64,000 nucleotides of DNA, from contig VOGB01000004.1 of assembly GCA_009493725.1 (NCBI GenBank), positions 620,001-684,000 of the forward strand, given 5' to 3'. Under the pieces are notes generated by a model. That model had not been told where the DNA came from, searched no databases, and was given only the letters and a program-made list of their open reading frames with translations. Within the stretch, counting starts at the first letter, position 1; each line of letters begins with the position of its first letter. The stretch comes from Pseudoramibacter fermentans. GTDB lineage: Bacteria > Bacillota > Clostridia > Eubacteriales > Eubacteriaceae. Below, piece by piece: positions 9,564-17,362 of this stretch. Made by a program: the position numbers and the translations under genes.

Positions 9564-10240
9564 TGATTGCAAAAAGGCTAGAAGTCATTTCTGAATTAGT
9601 TGCGCATAGCCGGTGCACTGCGGATATTGGAACTGATCATGGCATTGTTCCCTTGAAATTAATTGATTCTCATCGGGCGGACAAGGTGATTGCCACTGAT
9701 GTCTCCGCCCCATCTTTAAATAAAACCCAAAAAAAGGTAGCAATCAATCATTTGGGTTCCAAAATAATAACTCGGTTGGGTAATGGTTTGGATCCAATAA
9801 ATAAAAATGAATGTGATACAATTATTATTGCTGGAATGGGTGGGCTATTAATCAAGGATATCCTTAACCGCGGTGTGAATAAAATAAAAAACGCAACATT
9901 AATTTTGCAGCCAATGAATAATGCACATTTTGTGCGAATGTTTCTCGAGTTCAGTGATTACAAGATTACAAAAGAAATGATTGTATTTGAAAACAATCAT
10001 TATTATCAGATCATCGTTGCTGAACCAGGGAACATGAAAATTGATGACCCAATTGATTATTGGGTAGGCTGCAAAAGTGCAAGAAAATCTGATGCTGTAT
10101 TTGAAAATTTCATAAAATCTTTAATATCAAAACAGAAAGAGATCATCCATTATACAAAAAATCAGCCTACAGCTAATGCACGTCGTAAAATCATTCAGAC
10201 AAAGAATATAATCTGTATGTTAGAGGAGACACTCAAATAA
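9563..10240 (+). CDS. trmK: tRNA (adenine(22)-N(1))-methyltransferase
   Basis: SAM-dependent methyltransferase of 225 residues that modifies A22 in tRNA. DIGTDHGIVPLKLI (about 21-34) is the family's SAM-binding motif, and IIAGMGGLLIKDIL near residue 90 is the second conserved block. The C-terminal half forms the usual helical region. The first base of the ATG is the last base of the rpoD stop. Linkage to dnaG-rpoD and to a Nif3-like gene is the normal arrangement in Gram-positive bacteria. Confidence 0.94.
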   Translation: MIAKRLEVISELVAHSRCTADIGTDHGIVPLKLIDSHRADKVIATDVSAPSLNKTQKKVAINHLGSKIITRLGNGLDPINKNECDTIIIAGMGGLLIKDILNRGVNKIKNATLILQPMNNAHFVRMFLEFSDYKITKEMIVFENNHYYQIIVAEPGNMKIDDPIDYWVGCKSARKSDAVFENFIKSLISKQKEIIHYTKNQPTANARRKIIQTKNIICMLEETLK

Positions 10241-10271
10241 TTTGAATATTTTCAAATTGGGGGCTAAAATT

Positions 10272-11378
10272 ATGAAGGCACAAGAAATATATAAGGTTAT
10301 TGAACAGATTGCTCCATTATATTTGGCTGAAGATTGGGATAATTCCGGACTTCAAATTGGCTCTTATAATCGAGATATCAATAAAGTTCTTTTGACTTTG
10401 GATGTCACAAAAGAAGTGATTCAGGAAGCAGTAGAAAAAGATGTGCAGTTAATTGTATCGCACCATCCATTTATCTTTAACGGCATTAAATCGCTATGTA
10501 TAGATAATGGCAAAGGAGAGCTTGTCGCACAATTAATTAAAAATAATATCTCTGTATATTCAGCACATACTAATCTTGATTCTGCAAAACTAGGATTGAA
10601 TCATTATATTGCCAATCAATTAGGGATTAAAGAGACTGAGCCACTTGTACAATCTGATCAAGATCAGTTATTTAAACTTGTTATCTTCACACCTCAAAAT
10701 TTTTCTCAAAAAATTTTAGACGTACTTGGAGAAAATGGCGCAGGTTTATTGGGAAAATACAGTCATTCATCTTTTAGAGCCGCAGGCAAATCGACGTTTA
10801 AACCACTTGAAGGTTCAAAGCCATATATTGGAAGAACAAATAAAGTTGAGACTGTTATTGAAGATCGTATAGAAACCATTATTGATCGACACTTAGCTAA
10901 AAAGATTTTACCTATTTTAAAAGAGATCCATCCTTACGAAGAAATGGCTTATGATTTGTATCCTTTAGATTCTTCCATTTCAAAAAATGAAAATGGCTTA
11001 GGGAGAATTGGTTTTTTGAATAAGTCGATGTCTTCTCATGAATTTATTGATTTAATAAAAAAGAGCTTAGGCGTAAATTTTATTCGTACGGCTGGACCAA
11101 TCCCTGAAAAAATAAAGAAAGTTGCTTTATGTACAGGGGCAGGCGCTGAATTTCTAAGTATTGCTAAATTCAAAGCAGCAGATGCTTATATCACAGGTGA
11201 TTTAAAATATCACGAAGCGCAAAATGCCAAAGAAAATAGTTTATGGGTCATTGATGCCGGACATTTTGGAACAGAAAAAAATGTTGTGTATCTGTTGAAA
11301 GATCACTTAAAATCGAATTGTCCATCAATTGAAACCATCATATCAGAAAATATTAAAAGTTATTTTGAAATTTACTAA
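10272..11378 (+). CDS. Nif3-like dinuclear metal center hexameric protein
   Basis: YqfO/Nif3 family protein of 368 residues, sometimes annotated as GTP cyclohydrolase 1 type 2 homologue; its cellular role is unsettled. The N-terminus AEDWDNSGLQIG and VSHHPFIFNGIKSL carry one set of metal ligands, and YHEAQNA with DAGHFGTE carries the C-terminal set. The middle part is the PII-like insert found in the longer Nif3 proteins. I chose the ATG at 10272 because GGGGG lies eight bases upstream and the Nif3 homology begins right there. An upstream TTG at 10242 would add ten unrelated residues. It follows trmK as expected. Confidence 0.9.
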   Translation: MKAQEIYKVIEQIAPLYLAEDWDNSGLQIGSYNRDINKVLLTLDVTKEVIQEAVEKDVQLIVSHHPFIFNGIKSLCIDNGKGELVAQLIKNNISVYSAHTNLDSAKLGLNHYIANQLGIKETEPLVQSDQDQLFKLVIFTPQNFSQKILDVLGENGAGLLGKYSHSSFRAAGKSTFKPLEGSKPYIGRTNKVETVIEDRIETIIDRHLAKKILPILKEIHPYEEMAYDLYPLDSSISKNENGLGRIGFLNKSMSSHEFIDLIKKSLGVNFIRTAGPIPEKIKKVALCTGAGAEFLSIAKFKAADAYITGDLKYHEAQNAKENSLWVIDAGHFGTEKNVVYLLKDHLKSNCPSIETIISENIKSYFEIY

Positions 11379-11423
11379 GCTAATATATAGATGGATTCAT
11401 TTCATAAAAGCAAGGAGGACTTT

Positions 11424-13196
11424 ATGAAAAAATTGTTTACAGGAAATGAAGCAGCTGCGCGAGGCGCTTGGGAAGCAGGCGTAAAATTTGCAGCAGCTTA
11501 TCCGGGGACTCCAAGTACGGAGATTCTGGAAAATTTAGCATTGTACGATGAAGTTCAAACGGAATGGGCACCAAATGAAAAGGTTGCAGTTGAATCAGTG
11601 GCTGGTGCTTCGATCGCAGGTGTTCGGAGTTTAGCGTGTATGAAGCACGTTGGTCTCAATGTGGCCGCAGACCCGATGTTTACCTTTGCTTATTTGGGCG
11701 TTAACGGCGGTTCCGTTATACTGACGGCCGATGAACCAGGAATGTTTTCTTCCCAAAACGAACAAGATAATCGTCATTACGCAAGAGCTGCTAAAATGCC
11801 GATGTTTGAACCATCAGATTCACAAGAAACAAAAGACATGATGATCAATGCCTTTGATCTTTCAGAAGAATATGATGTTCCAGTTTTATTTAGAATGACA
11901 ACGCGAGTCGATCATTCAAAAAGTATTGTGAATTGTGAAGATCGCAAAGATATCCCAGATAAACCATATGAAAAAAATATCCCTAAGTATTGCCCAATGC
12001 CTGCTTTTACTGGGGATATGCAGAAAAAATTGTATGCAAATTTAGAAAAAGTCAAGGATTTTTCAAATCATTGCAAGTGGAACTATATTGAAGATAACCA
12101 TAAGTCGTTGGGGATCATTGCGTCTGGCGTTGCGTTCCGCTATGCAAAGGAAGTTTTTGGCGACGAAGCTTCTTATTTGAAAATTGGCTTTTCACATCCA
12201 TTGCCGATGGAATTAATAAAAGAATTCGCATCCAAAGTTGAAACCATTTATGTTTTAGAAGAAAATGATCCGATTATGGAAACGGAAATAAAAGCTGCTG
12301 GTATTCCGTGTATTGGCAAAGATATGTTTCCACAAAGAGGGGAGTTATTGCCTGAACGTATTAGACTAGCTGCCTTTGGAAAAACTCAGGAAACAATTAA
12401 ACCAAATCCGGAAGCAGTTGTTGGACGGCCACCAGCACTTTGCGCGGGTTGTCCACATCGTGGATTCTTCTATGAGTTGAGTAAACTTAAAAACACTATG
12501 ATTTTTAGCGATATTGGCTGTTATACCTTAGGGGCATTGGCGCCATATAACGCTACAGATGCCTGCATTTGTATGGGCGCTTCAATTTCAGGCGGACATG
12601 GTGTGGCGCAGGCTTTAAAATTAAAAAACGAAGACATGAATGTCGTATCTGTAATTGGCGATTCGACTTTCTTCCATTCCGGCATCACATCATTACTTGA
12701 CGCTTCTTACAACAAAAGTTCGTATTTAACAGTTATTCTCGATAATAGAATTACAGGGATGACCGGTCATCAGCAAAACCCAGGAAGCGGTTATGATTTA
12801 AAGGGAAATAAAGCACCGATTTCTGATATTGAAAAGATCTGTCGTGCAATGAACATTACCAATATCCGGACAGTTAATCCAAACAATTTACAGGAAATGA
12901 AAGATGCATTAGATTGGGGAATTCATTGTGACGGACCAGCTGTCATTATTACAAGATGGCCCTGTGCATTAAAGAAACTCTCTGAAGAAGACAAGCAAGA
13001 ATTTCCTAAGGTCTTTACTCAGAAATATCATGTTGATATGGATAAATGTATCGGTTGTAAAAAATGTATCGGGACAGGCTGCCCTTCATTAGAATTCGGT
13101 CGTGTTCAGGACAAAAAAATGAACATCACTGAAAGCTGTGTGGGTTGTGGCGTTTGTAGTCAGGTTTGCCCGGTTGATGCGATTATTAAAGGATAA
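11424..13196 (+). CDS. iorA: Indolepyruvate:ferredoxin oxidoreductase, alpha subunit
   Basis: Oxidatively decarboxylates aryl-pyruvates to aryl-acetyl-CoA and reduces ferredoxin. The subunit has 590 residues. The pyrimidine-binding domain is N-terminal (FTGNEAAARGAWEAGV; AYPGTPSTEIL). The TPP-binding domain follows (CAGCPHRGFFYEL; VIGDSTFFHSGI). The C-terminus carries two 4Fe-4S clusters (CIGCKKCIGTGCP and CVGCGVCSQVCP). I chose the ATG at 11424 because AAGGAGG lies seven bases upstream; the in-frame ATG at 11391 has no such site. iorB follows after six bases. PaaK, the usual partner, is encoded separately at 34855-36153. Confidence 0.96.
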   Translation: MKKLFTGNEAAARGAWEAGVKFAAAYPGTPSTEILENLALYDEVQTEWAPNEKVAVESVAGASIAGVRSLACMKHVGLNVAADPMFTFAYLGVNGGSVILTADEPGMFSSQNEQDNRHYARAAKMPMFEPSDSQETKDMMINAFDLSEEYDVPVLFRMTTRVDHSKSIVNCEDRKDIPDKPYEKNIPKYCPMPAFTGDMQKKLYANLEKVKDFSNHCKWNYIEDNHKSLGIIASGVAFRYAKEVFGDEASYLKIGFSHPLPMELIKEFASKVETIYVLEENDPIMETEIKAAGIPCIGKDMFPQRGELLPERIRLAAFGKTQETIKPNPEAVVGRPPALCAGCPHRGFFYELSKLKNTMIFSDIGCYTLGALAPYNATDACICMGASISGGHGVAQALKLKNEDMNVVSVIGDSTFFHSGITSLLDASYNKSSYLTVILDNRITGMTGHQQNPGSGYDLKGNKAPISDIEKICRAMNITNIRTVNPNNLQEMKDALDWGIHCDGPAVIITRWPCALKKLSEEDKQEFPKVFTQKYHVDMDKCIGCKKCIGTGCPSLEFGRVQDKKMNITESCVGCGVCSQVCPVDAIIKG

Positions 13197-13202
13197 TGTA
13201 AT

Positions 13203-13775
13203 ATGGAAACAAAAAATATATTGTTAGTTGGCGTAGGCGGGCAAGGCACTATTACAGCCGCAAAATTGTTGACAACTGGGCTTATGGCATCGGGATACGA
13301 TGTCAAGATGAGTGAAATACATGGGATGAGTCAAAGAGGTGGTTCTGTTAGCTCTCAAGTACGTTATGGCTCTGAAGTACAGTCGCCGGTTATTGAAGCT
13401 GGAACAGCTGATATCATTGTGGCTTTTGAAAAAATGGAAGCCATGCGCTATATCAATTATTTAAAACCAAATGGAAAAGTTATCGTTAACGATAAAGAAA
13501 TCTGGCCAATGCCCGTTATTATTGGAAAAGCAAAATATCATTCGGATATTATAGGCGAATTAAAAAAATTAGCGGACGTTACTGTAATTAATGCTTCTCA
13601 GCTGGCCGAAGAACTTGGCAATGAAAAAGTAACGAATGTCATTTTATTAGGCGCAATTGTCAAAGCAATGGGATTGGATCACATTGATTGGGATCAGATC
13701 ATTGCAGACAATGTCAAGAAAAAATTTGTTGAATTAAATCAAATCGCTATTAAAAAAGGAATGGATTTGGTTTAG
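13203..13775 (+). CDS. iorB: Indolepyruvate:ferredoxin oxidoreductase, beta subunit
   Basis: Second subunit of IOR, with 190 residues. It belongs to the 2-oxoacid:acceptor oxidoreductase gamma family (LLVGVGGQGTITAAKLL; EIHGMSQRGGSVSSQVRYG). It contributes the TPP/CoA side of the active site together with IorA. Its stop codon shares one base with the GTG start of the next gene. The iorAB pair is co-directional with, and probably read through from, the housekeeping genes upstream, since no terminator is visible between them. Confidence 0.96.
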   Translation: METKNILLVGVGGQGTITAAKLLTTGLMASGYDVKMSEIHGMSQRGGSVSSQVRYGSEVQSPVIEAGTADIIVAFEKMEAMRYINYLKPNGKVIVNDKEIWPMPVIIGKAKYHSDIIGELKKLADVTVINASQLAEELGNEKVTNVILLGAIVKAMGLDHIDWDQIIADNVKKKFVELNQIAIKKGMDLV

Positions 13776-14062
13776 TGAATAAAGAAAACGGCCAAAACTA
13801 TCGATTTTTTCAACATAAGGATTGTGAATTTTTCCCTTGTCATCAAGTGGAGCATGATCAAATTTCCAATTTTAATTGTTTATTTTGTTATTGTCCACTT
13901 TACGCCTTAGGAAAGAGATGTGGCGGCAATTTTTACATATCTGAAAAGGGGATTAAGGTATGTACAAATTGTACATTCCCACATAAAAGGGAAAATTACG
14001 ATCAAGTGATGAATAAATTAAAAGTATTTATCCAGGAATTAAGTGAAAAAAATCTAAAGTAA
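13775..14062 (+). CDS. Cysteine-rich small domain protein
   Basis: Protein of 95 residues that begins with GTG overlapping the last base of the iorB stop. It contains nine cysteines in the arrangement of the Cys-rich small domain family (C-EFFPC-HQ, CLFCYCPLY, CGG, CTNCTFPH), which suggests zinc or another metal. The family is often found beside cobalamin or redox genes, and its function is unknown. The one-base overlap argues for translational coupling to IorB, so a link to the oxidoreductase is possible but unproven. Confidence 0.8.
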   Translation: MNKENGQNYRFFQHKDCEFFPCHQVEHDQISNFNCLFCYCPLYALGKRCGGNFYISEKGIKVCTNCTFPHKRENYDQVMNKLKVFIQELSEKNLK

Positions 14063-14086
14063 TTCAATCATAATGGGAGAGAAGCT

Positions 14087-14725
14087 ATGAATGTGATGTG
14101 GGGAATATTACTACTTATCGGATGCTATTTCATTGGAAATTTAGATTTTGCTTACATTGTTGTAAAAATAGTAAAACATGATGATATACGTAACTACGGC
14201 AGTGGAAATGCAGGGACAACAAACGTCCTGCGAACGATGGGATTAAAATACGCAGCATTGGTTCTTTTACTTGATGCACTTAAAGGGACTCTATGTATTG
14301 CTATTGCCAAGTATCTCAATCTAAAAATAGGACTTGATCCAATGTGGATTGCTGGAGCTGGAATTGCCGTATTATGTGGACATAACTGGCCAGCGCTTCT
14401 GAAATTTAGAGGAGGCAAAGGCACAGCAACCTCTATCGGGTTATTCTTGTTATATGATTGGAGAATCGCAGTAATTTGTATTGGCATTGCTTTAATCATT
14501 TTAGCAATTTTTAAAATGGTTTCTTTAGCTTCAATTACAGGCATGACAATTTTACCATTTGTTACATTGGCGTTTTGGGGACTTACTAATCCGCCAGCAT
14601 TAATTTTGACTATTTTTATGGCTGTGTCTACGGACGTTCAGCACCGCAGCAATATTAAAAGAATTATTGCGGGCACAGAAAGCAAAGTTGGTCAACATGT
14701 TGAAATGAAGAATTCAGAAAAATAA
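14087..14725 (+). CDS. plsY: Glycerol-3-phosphate acyltransferase PlsY
   Basis: Integral membrane enzyme of 212 residues that transfers acyl groups from acyl-phosphate to glycerol-3-phosphate, the first step of phospholipid synthesis. The three family motifs are present: GSGNAGTTNVLRTMG near residue 38, GHNWPALLKFRGGKGTATSIG near residue 100, and the later hydrophobic segments, which include GSNIKRIIAG-like residues (HRSNIKRIIAG). About five membrane segments are visible. GGGAGAGA precedes the ATG. It is the last gene of the run that began with nusA and is followed by a strong hairpin terminator. Confidence 0.95.
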   Translation: MNVMWGILLLIGCYFIGNLDFAYIVVKIVKHDDIRNYGSGNAGTTNVLRTMGLKYAALVLLLDALKGTLCIAIAKYLNLKIGLDPMWIAGAGIAVLCGHNWPALLKFRGGKGTATSIGLFLLYDWRIAVICIGIALIILAIFKMVSLASITGMTILPFVTLAFWGLTNPPALILTIFMAVSTDVQHRSNIKRIIAGTESKVGQHVEMKNSEK

Positions 14726-14732
14726 TGTGTAG

Positions 14733-14770
14733 AATCCAAAATATGATATTTGTCATATTTTGGATTTTTA
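14733..14770 (+). terminator. Rho-independent terminator after plsY
   Basis: A perfect 14-base inverted repeat (AATCCAAAATATGA and TCATATTTTGGATT) surrounds a six-base loop and runs into a short T tract. It closes the long run that starts with nusA. Confidence 0.85.
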
Positions 14771-14792
14771 AATATTATATATATAAAAAATA

Positions 14793-15311
14793 ATGGAACA
14801 AATTGAACACAATATAGATCCTTTTTTTGATTTGAATTCCCAAATATTAATATTAGGTTCTTTTCCTTCTCCAAAATCAAGAAAAACTGGTTTTTATTAT
14901 GGTCATCCACGAAATAGATTTTGGAAAACTTTATGCGGGGCATTTAACGATAAAATTGTACCTAATAGTATTTTTGAAAAGAAACAATATTTAAAAACGC
15001 GAAAAATTGCACTGTGGGATGTGGTGGCCAGCTGCCAAATTCATGGTGCATCAGATTCTTCGATAAAAAATGTTTATTATAATGATTTGCATTATATAAT
15101 AAATACAGCGCCCATTCAATTAATTGTTACGACGGGGAAAAAAGCAGATTCTCTTTTTCGAAAACGATGGTCAAAAGACCCAGTGATTAATAAAATCTCA
15201 TATTTGAATCTCCCTTCCACTAGTCCGGCAAATGCTTCAATGAATTTAGCGCAATTAATAAAAAATTATCATCAAATAATAGATGTATTAAGACGAAAGG
15301 ATAAGGAATAA
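14793..15311 (+). CDS. DNA-deoxyinosine glycosylase (Mug/UDG superfamily)
   Basis: Protein of 172 residues resembling the hypoxanthine-DNA glycosylase family, which removes deaminated adenine from DNA. ILGSFPSPKSRKTGFYYGHP near the N-terminus, NRFWKTL, ALWDVVASC and the late motif NLPSTSPANASM match this family. The start ATG follows an AT-rich stretch without a recognisable ribosome binding site, which is unusual in this window. It stands one base before a large unrecognised gene and upstream of pcrA and ligA, so a repair operon is likely. The exact base specificity is inferred from the family. Confidence 0.85.
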   Translation: MEQIEHNIDPFFDLNSQILILGSFPSPKSRKTGFYYGHPRNRFWKTLCGAFNDKIVPNSIFEKKQYLKTRKIALWDVVASCQIHGASDSSIKNVYYNDLHYIINTAPIQLIVTTGKKADSLFRKRWSKDPVINKISYLNLPSTSPANASMNLAQLIKNYHQIIDVLRRKDKE

Positions 15312-15312
15312 C

Positions 15313-17352
15313 ATGAAAATTTCTTGTGAACGATGCGGGAGAGAAATTGGTTTCTTTTCAAGAGCGCATGAATTAAAAAATGTAAATCTAAATATTGAAT
15401 ATAGTAATTTATGCTCAAAATGTAATTCCTTATTAACAAATGCGATATCAAAGATTGATGCAATGGCACAATCCATTCGTAAAGCTCTGCTTAACGATTA
15501 TAAATTTTCAAATCTCGTTTCTGTTGATTTGGATACCATCATTTTTTTATCAATTGATGCCGTATTAAGAATTAATCCGAGTTTCTCTGATCCTAGTGAT
15601 GCGCTTTACCAAGTTTTCATTGGTGAGAATTCAGAAAATATATATTCTGAAAAAGAATTGCTATCTAAAATGATTAAAAAAATTTTAGATTATGGATTTT
15701 CCGCTAATTTAGAAAACGCCGAATTATTGAGTTATAGCAAATATTTTAGTAATACCGTATTGTCAATTAAGCAAATACAAGCTAATTGTAGTCAAAATGT
15801 TCCCCAGACCTGGATAGATCTGTTTTTAACCAAAAGAGGCGTCGTGCTTCGGCAAACAGAAGGCGGACAAATTACCAGAGTTAATTTCCCGTTTAATGAA
15901 GAAATTAAATATTCTTTAAAAAAGCAAGATGGTTTGCAATCTATCCAATTTTCAAATGTTAAATATCCAGAATCGTTATTCAAGGATCGAAATGTAGTTT
16001 TATACAGTAATGACGATAATCAATTGCAGCAAATCAAAAAATTAGTTGACTATTTTAATGAACAATTAAAAGAAAAAGAAGATCAAAAACGCAGATTAAT
16101 TTTGAACCAGATAGGTGAACAGGTCAGAAATGATCTGAGAAAAATATTTTCAGACACACCTATCTCAACATTGCACGTGGATAGCGTTTTGTTGATCATA
16201 ATGAAAAATATCAAACGAAGGAAAGAAATACCTGTTCTAGATATCTATAATCCTTACGGTGTTATCGTCGATTTATTGATTCGAGATTATTTAACTAATT
16301 TTTTGACTTTAGGGATTAGAACTAGGGACGAAATTGTTGAATATATTCAAGACCATTGTTTGTACACTGAAGAATGTAATATAAAATTACCTGCATTAAA
16401 ATCTGATCATATGTGGGGATTCTTTACCTCTAGGGGATATATTCTCTTTCTTAAAAAGACAAAAAAATATTTGTTTGTTTTTGAAAAAAATTATCCAAAT
16501 GATATTTATTACCCTTTAAACAATTTGCTTTACCAGGGAATTAGATATATTCAAATTCCGGATAAGTATCACCATTTATCTAACAAAAACGAACAAAATG
16601 GCGTAATTTTATACAGCAAAAAAATTGAAATCGTAGACGAAATGAATCGTTTCTTTACAAAAAATAATTGTGATTTTCAAATGGACTTTTACATGGAAAA
16701 AAGAAACGAAATTTTTACAGACCGCGATCAAATATTAGAATTAAAACGTGCGTGTGATAAGTTGTTTGCTGTTTTCGGATACATTCCGTTTTGCATGTAC
16801 GATGAATGGTTCACAATTTATCAAGAAATAATAAAAGATAGTCCATTCCTTGAAAGATTATTTTCTGATCAATCCTCGACCGTCAATCAATATAATCATC
16901 ATACAATTTATACAAAGCGAATTACACATGCTTTTGATAAAGGTGCAACCGATCTGATGAAGACTTTAAAGATTGATGATATTGATATTGCGAAAGGATT
17001 AATGTTGGAATATTTGAATCAGTCATTAATTGATCTTTTATCACAAGAGTGGGTTCGAATTAATGGCGATGAAATTAATGCCAACACATCGTTAGAACAA
17101 GCTTTTGATTATTATCTTAATCTGAAAAAAATTGAACCTCAAAAAGCATATTATTTTGGATTATTTGTTTATTATTTAATGAACAAAGGTGTTTTATCAA
17201 AAAAATACAATTTTTTTGAAAATTATCAACGTTCTATGGCTGTATTTTTACGCTGTCAGCAAAATTTAGAGTATGATACCGGCATTGAAATTCCATCAGA
17301 AATGCTGGAAAGTGATTCTGAAACTGAAGTGAATGAGACGACAAAGGAATAA
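15313..17352 (+). CDS. Unrecognised 679-residue protein with an internal duplication
   Basis: I do not recognise this protein. It starts with a putative zinc ribbon (Cys5, Cys8, Cys34, Cys37 in CERC and CSKC). Residues about 168-252 and about 367-450 look like two copies of one module. Each has an (F/L)T(K/S)RG block, then a hydrophobic strand, an acidic segment ending in Tyr, an IQ motif, and V(V/I)LYS followed by an amphipathic helix. The helix before each copy may also be repeated. The C-terminus is acidic. There is no signal peptide or membrane segment. An AAGGA site precedes the ATG. The gene lies one base after the DNA glycosylase and ten bases before pcrA, which suggests a role linked to DNA repair or helicase function. 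Confidence 0.85.
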   Translation: MKISCERCGREIGFFSRAHELKNVNLNIEYSNLCSKCNSLLTNAISKIDAMAQSIRKALLNDYKFSNLVSVDLDTIIFLSIDAVLRINPSFSDPSDALYQVFIGENSENIYSEKELLSKMIKKILDYGFSANLENAELLSYSKYFSNTVLSIKQIQANCSQNVPQTWIDLFLTKRGVVLRQTEGGQITRVNFPFNEEIKYSLKKQDGLQSIQFSNVKYPESLFKDRNVVLYSNDDNQLQQIKKLVDYFNEQLKEKEDQKRRLILNQIGEQVRNDLRKIFSDTPISTLHVDSVLLIIMKNIKRRKEIPVLDIYNPYGVIVDLLIRDYLTNFLTLGIRTRDEIVEYIQDHCLYTEECNIKLPALKSDHMWGFFTSRGYILFLKKTKKYLFVFEKNYPNDIYYPLNNLLYQGIRYIQIPDKYHHLSNKNEQNGVILYSKKIEIVDEMNRFFTKNNCDFQMDFYMEKRNEIFTDRDQILELKRACDKLFAVFGYIPFCMYDEWFTIYQEIIKDSPFLERLFSDQSSTVNQYNHHTIYTKRITHAFDKGATDLMKTLKIDDIDIAKGLMLEYLNQSLIDLLSQEWVRINGDEINANTSLEQAFDYYLNLKKIEPQKAYYFGLFVYYLMNKGVLSKKYNFFENYQRSMAVFLRCQQNLEYDTGIEIPSEMLESDSETEVNETTKE

Positions 17353-17362
17353 ATTATAAAAA

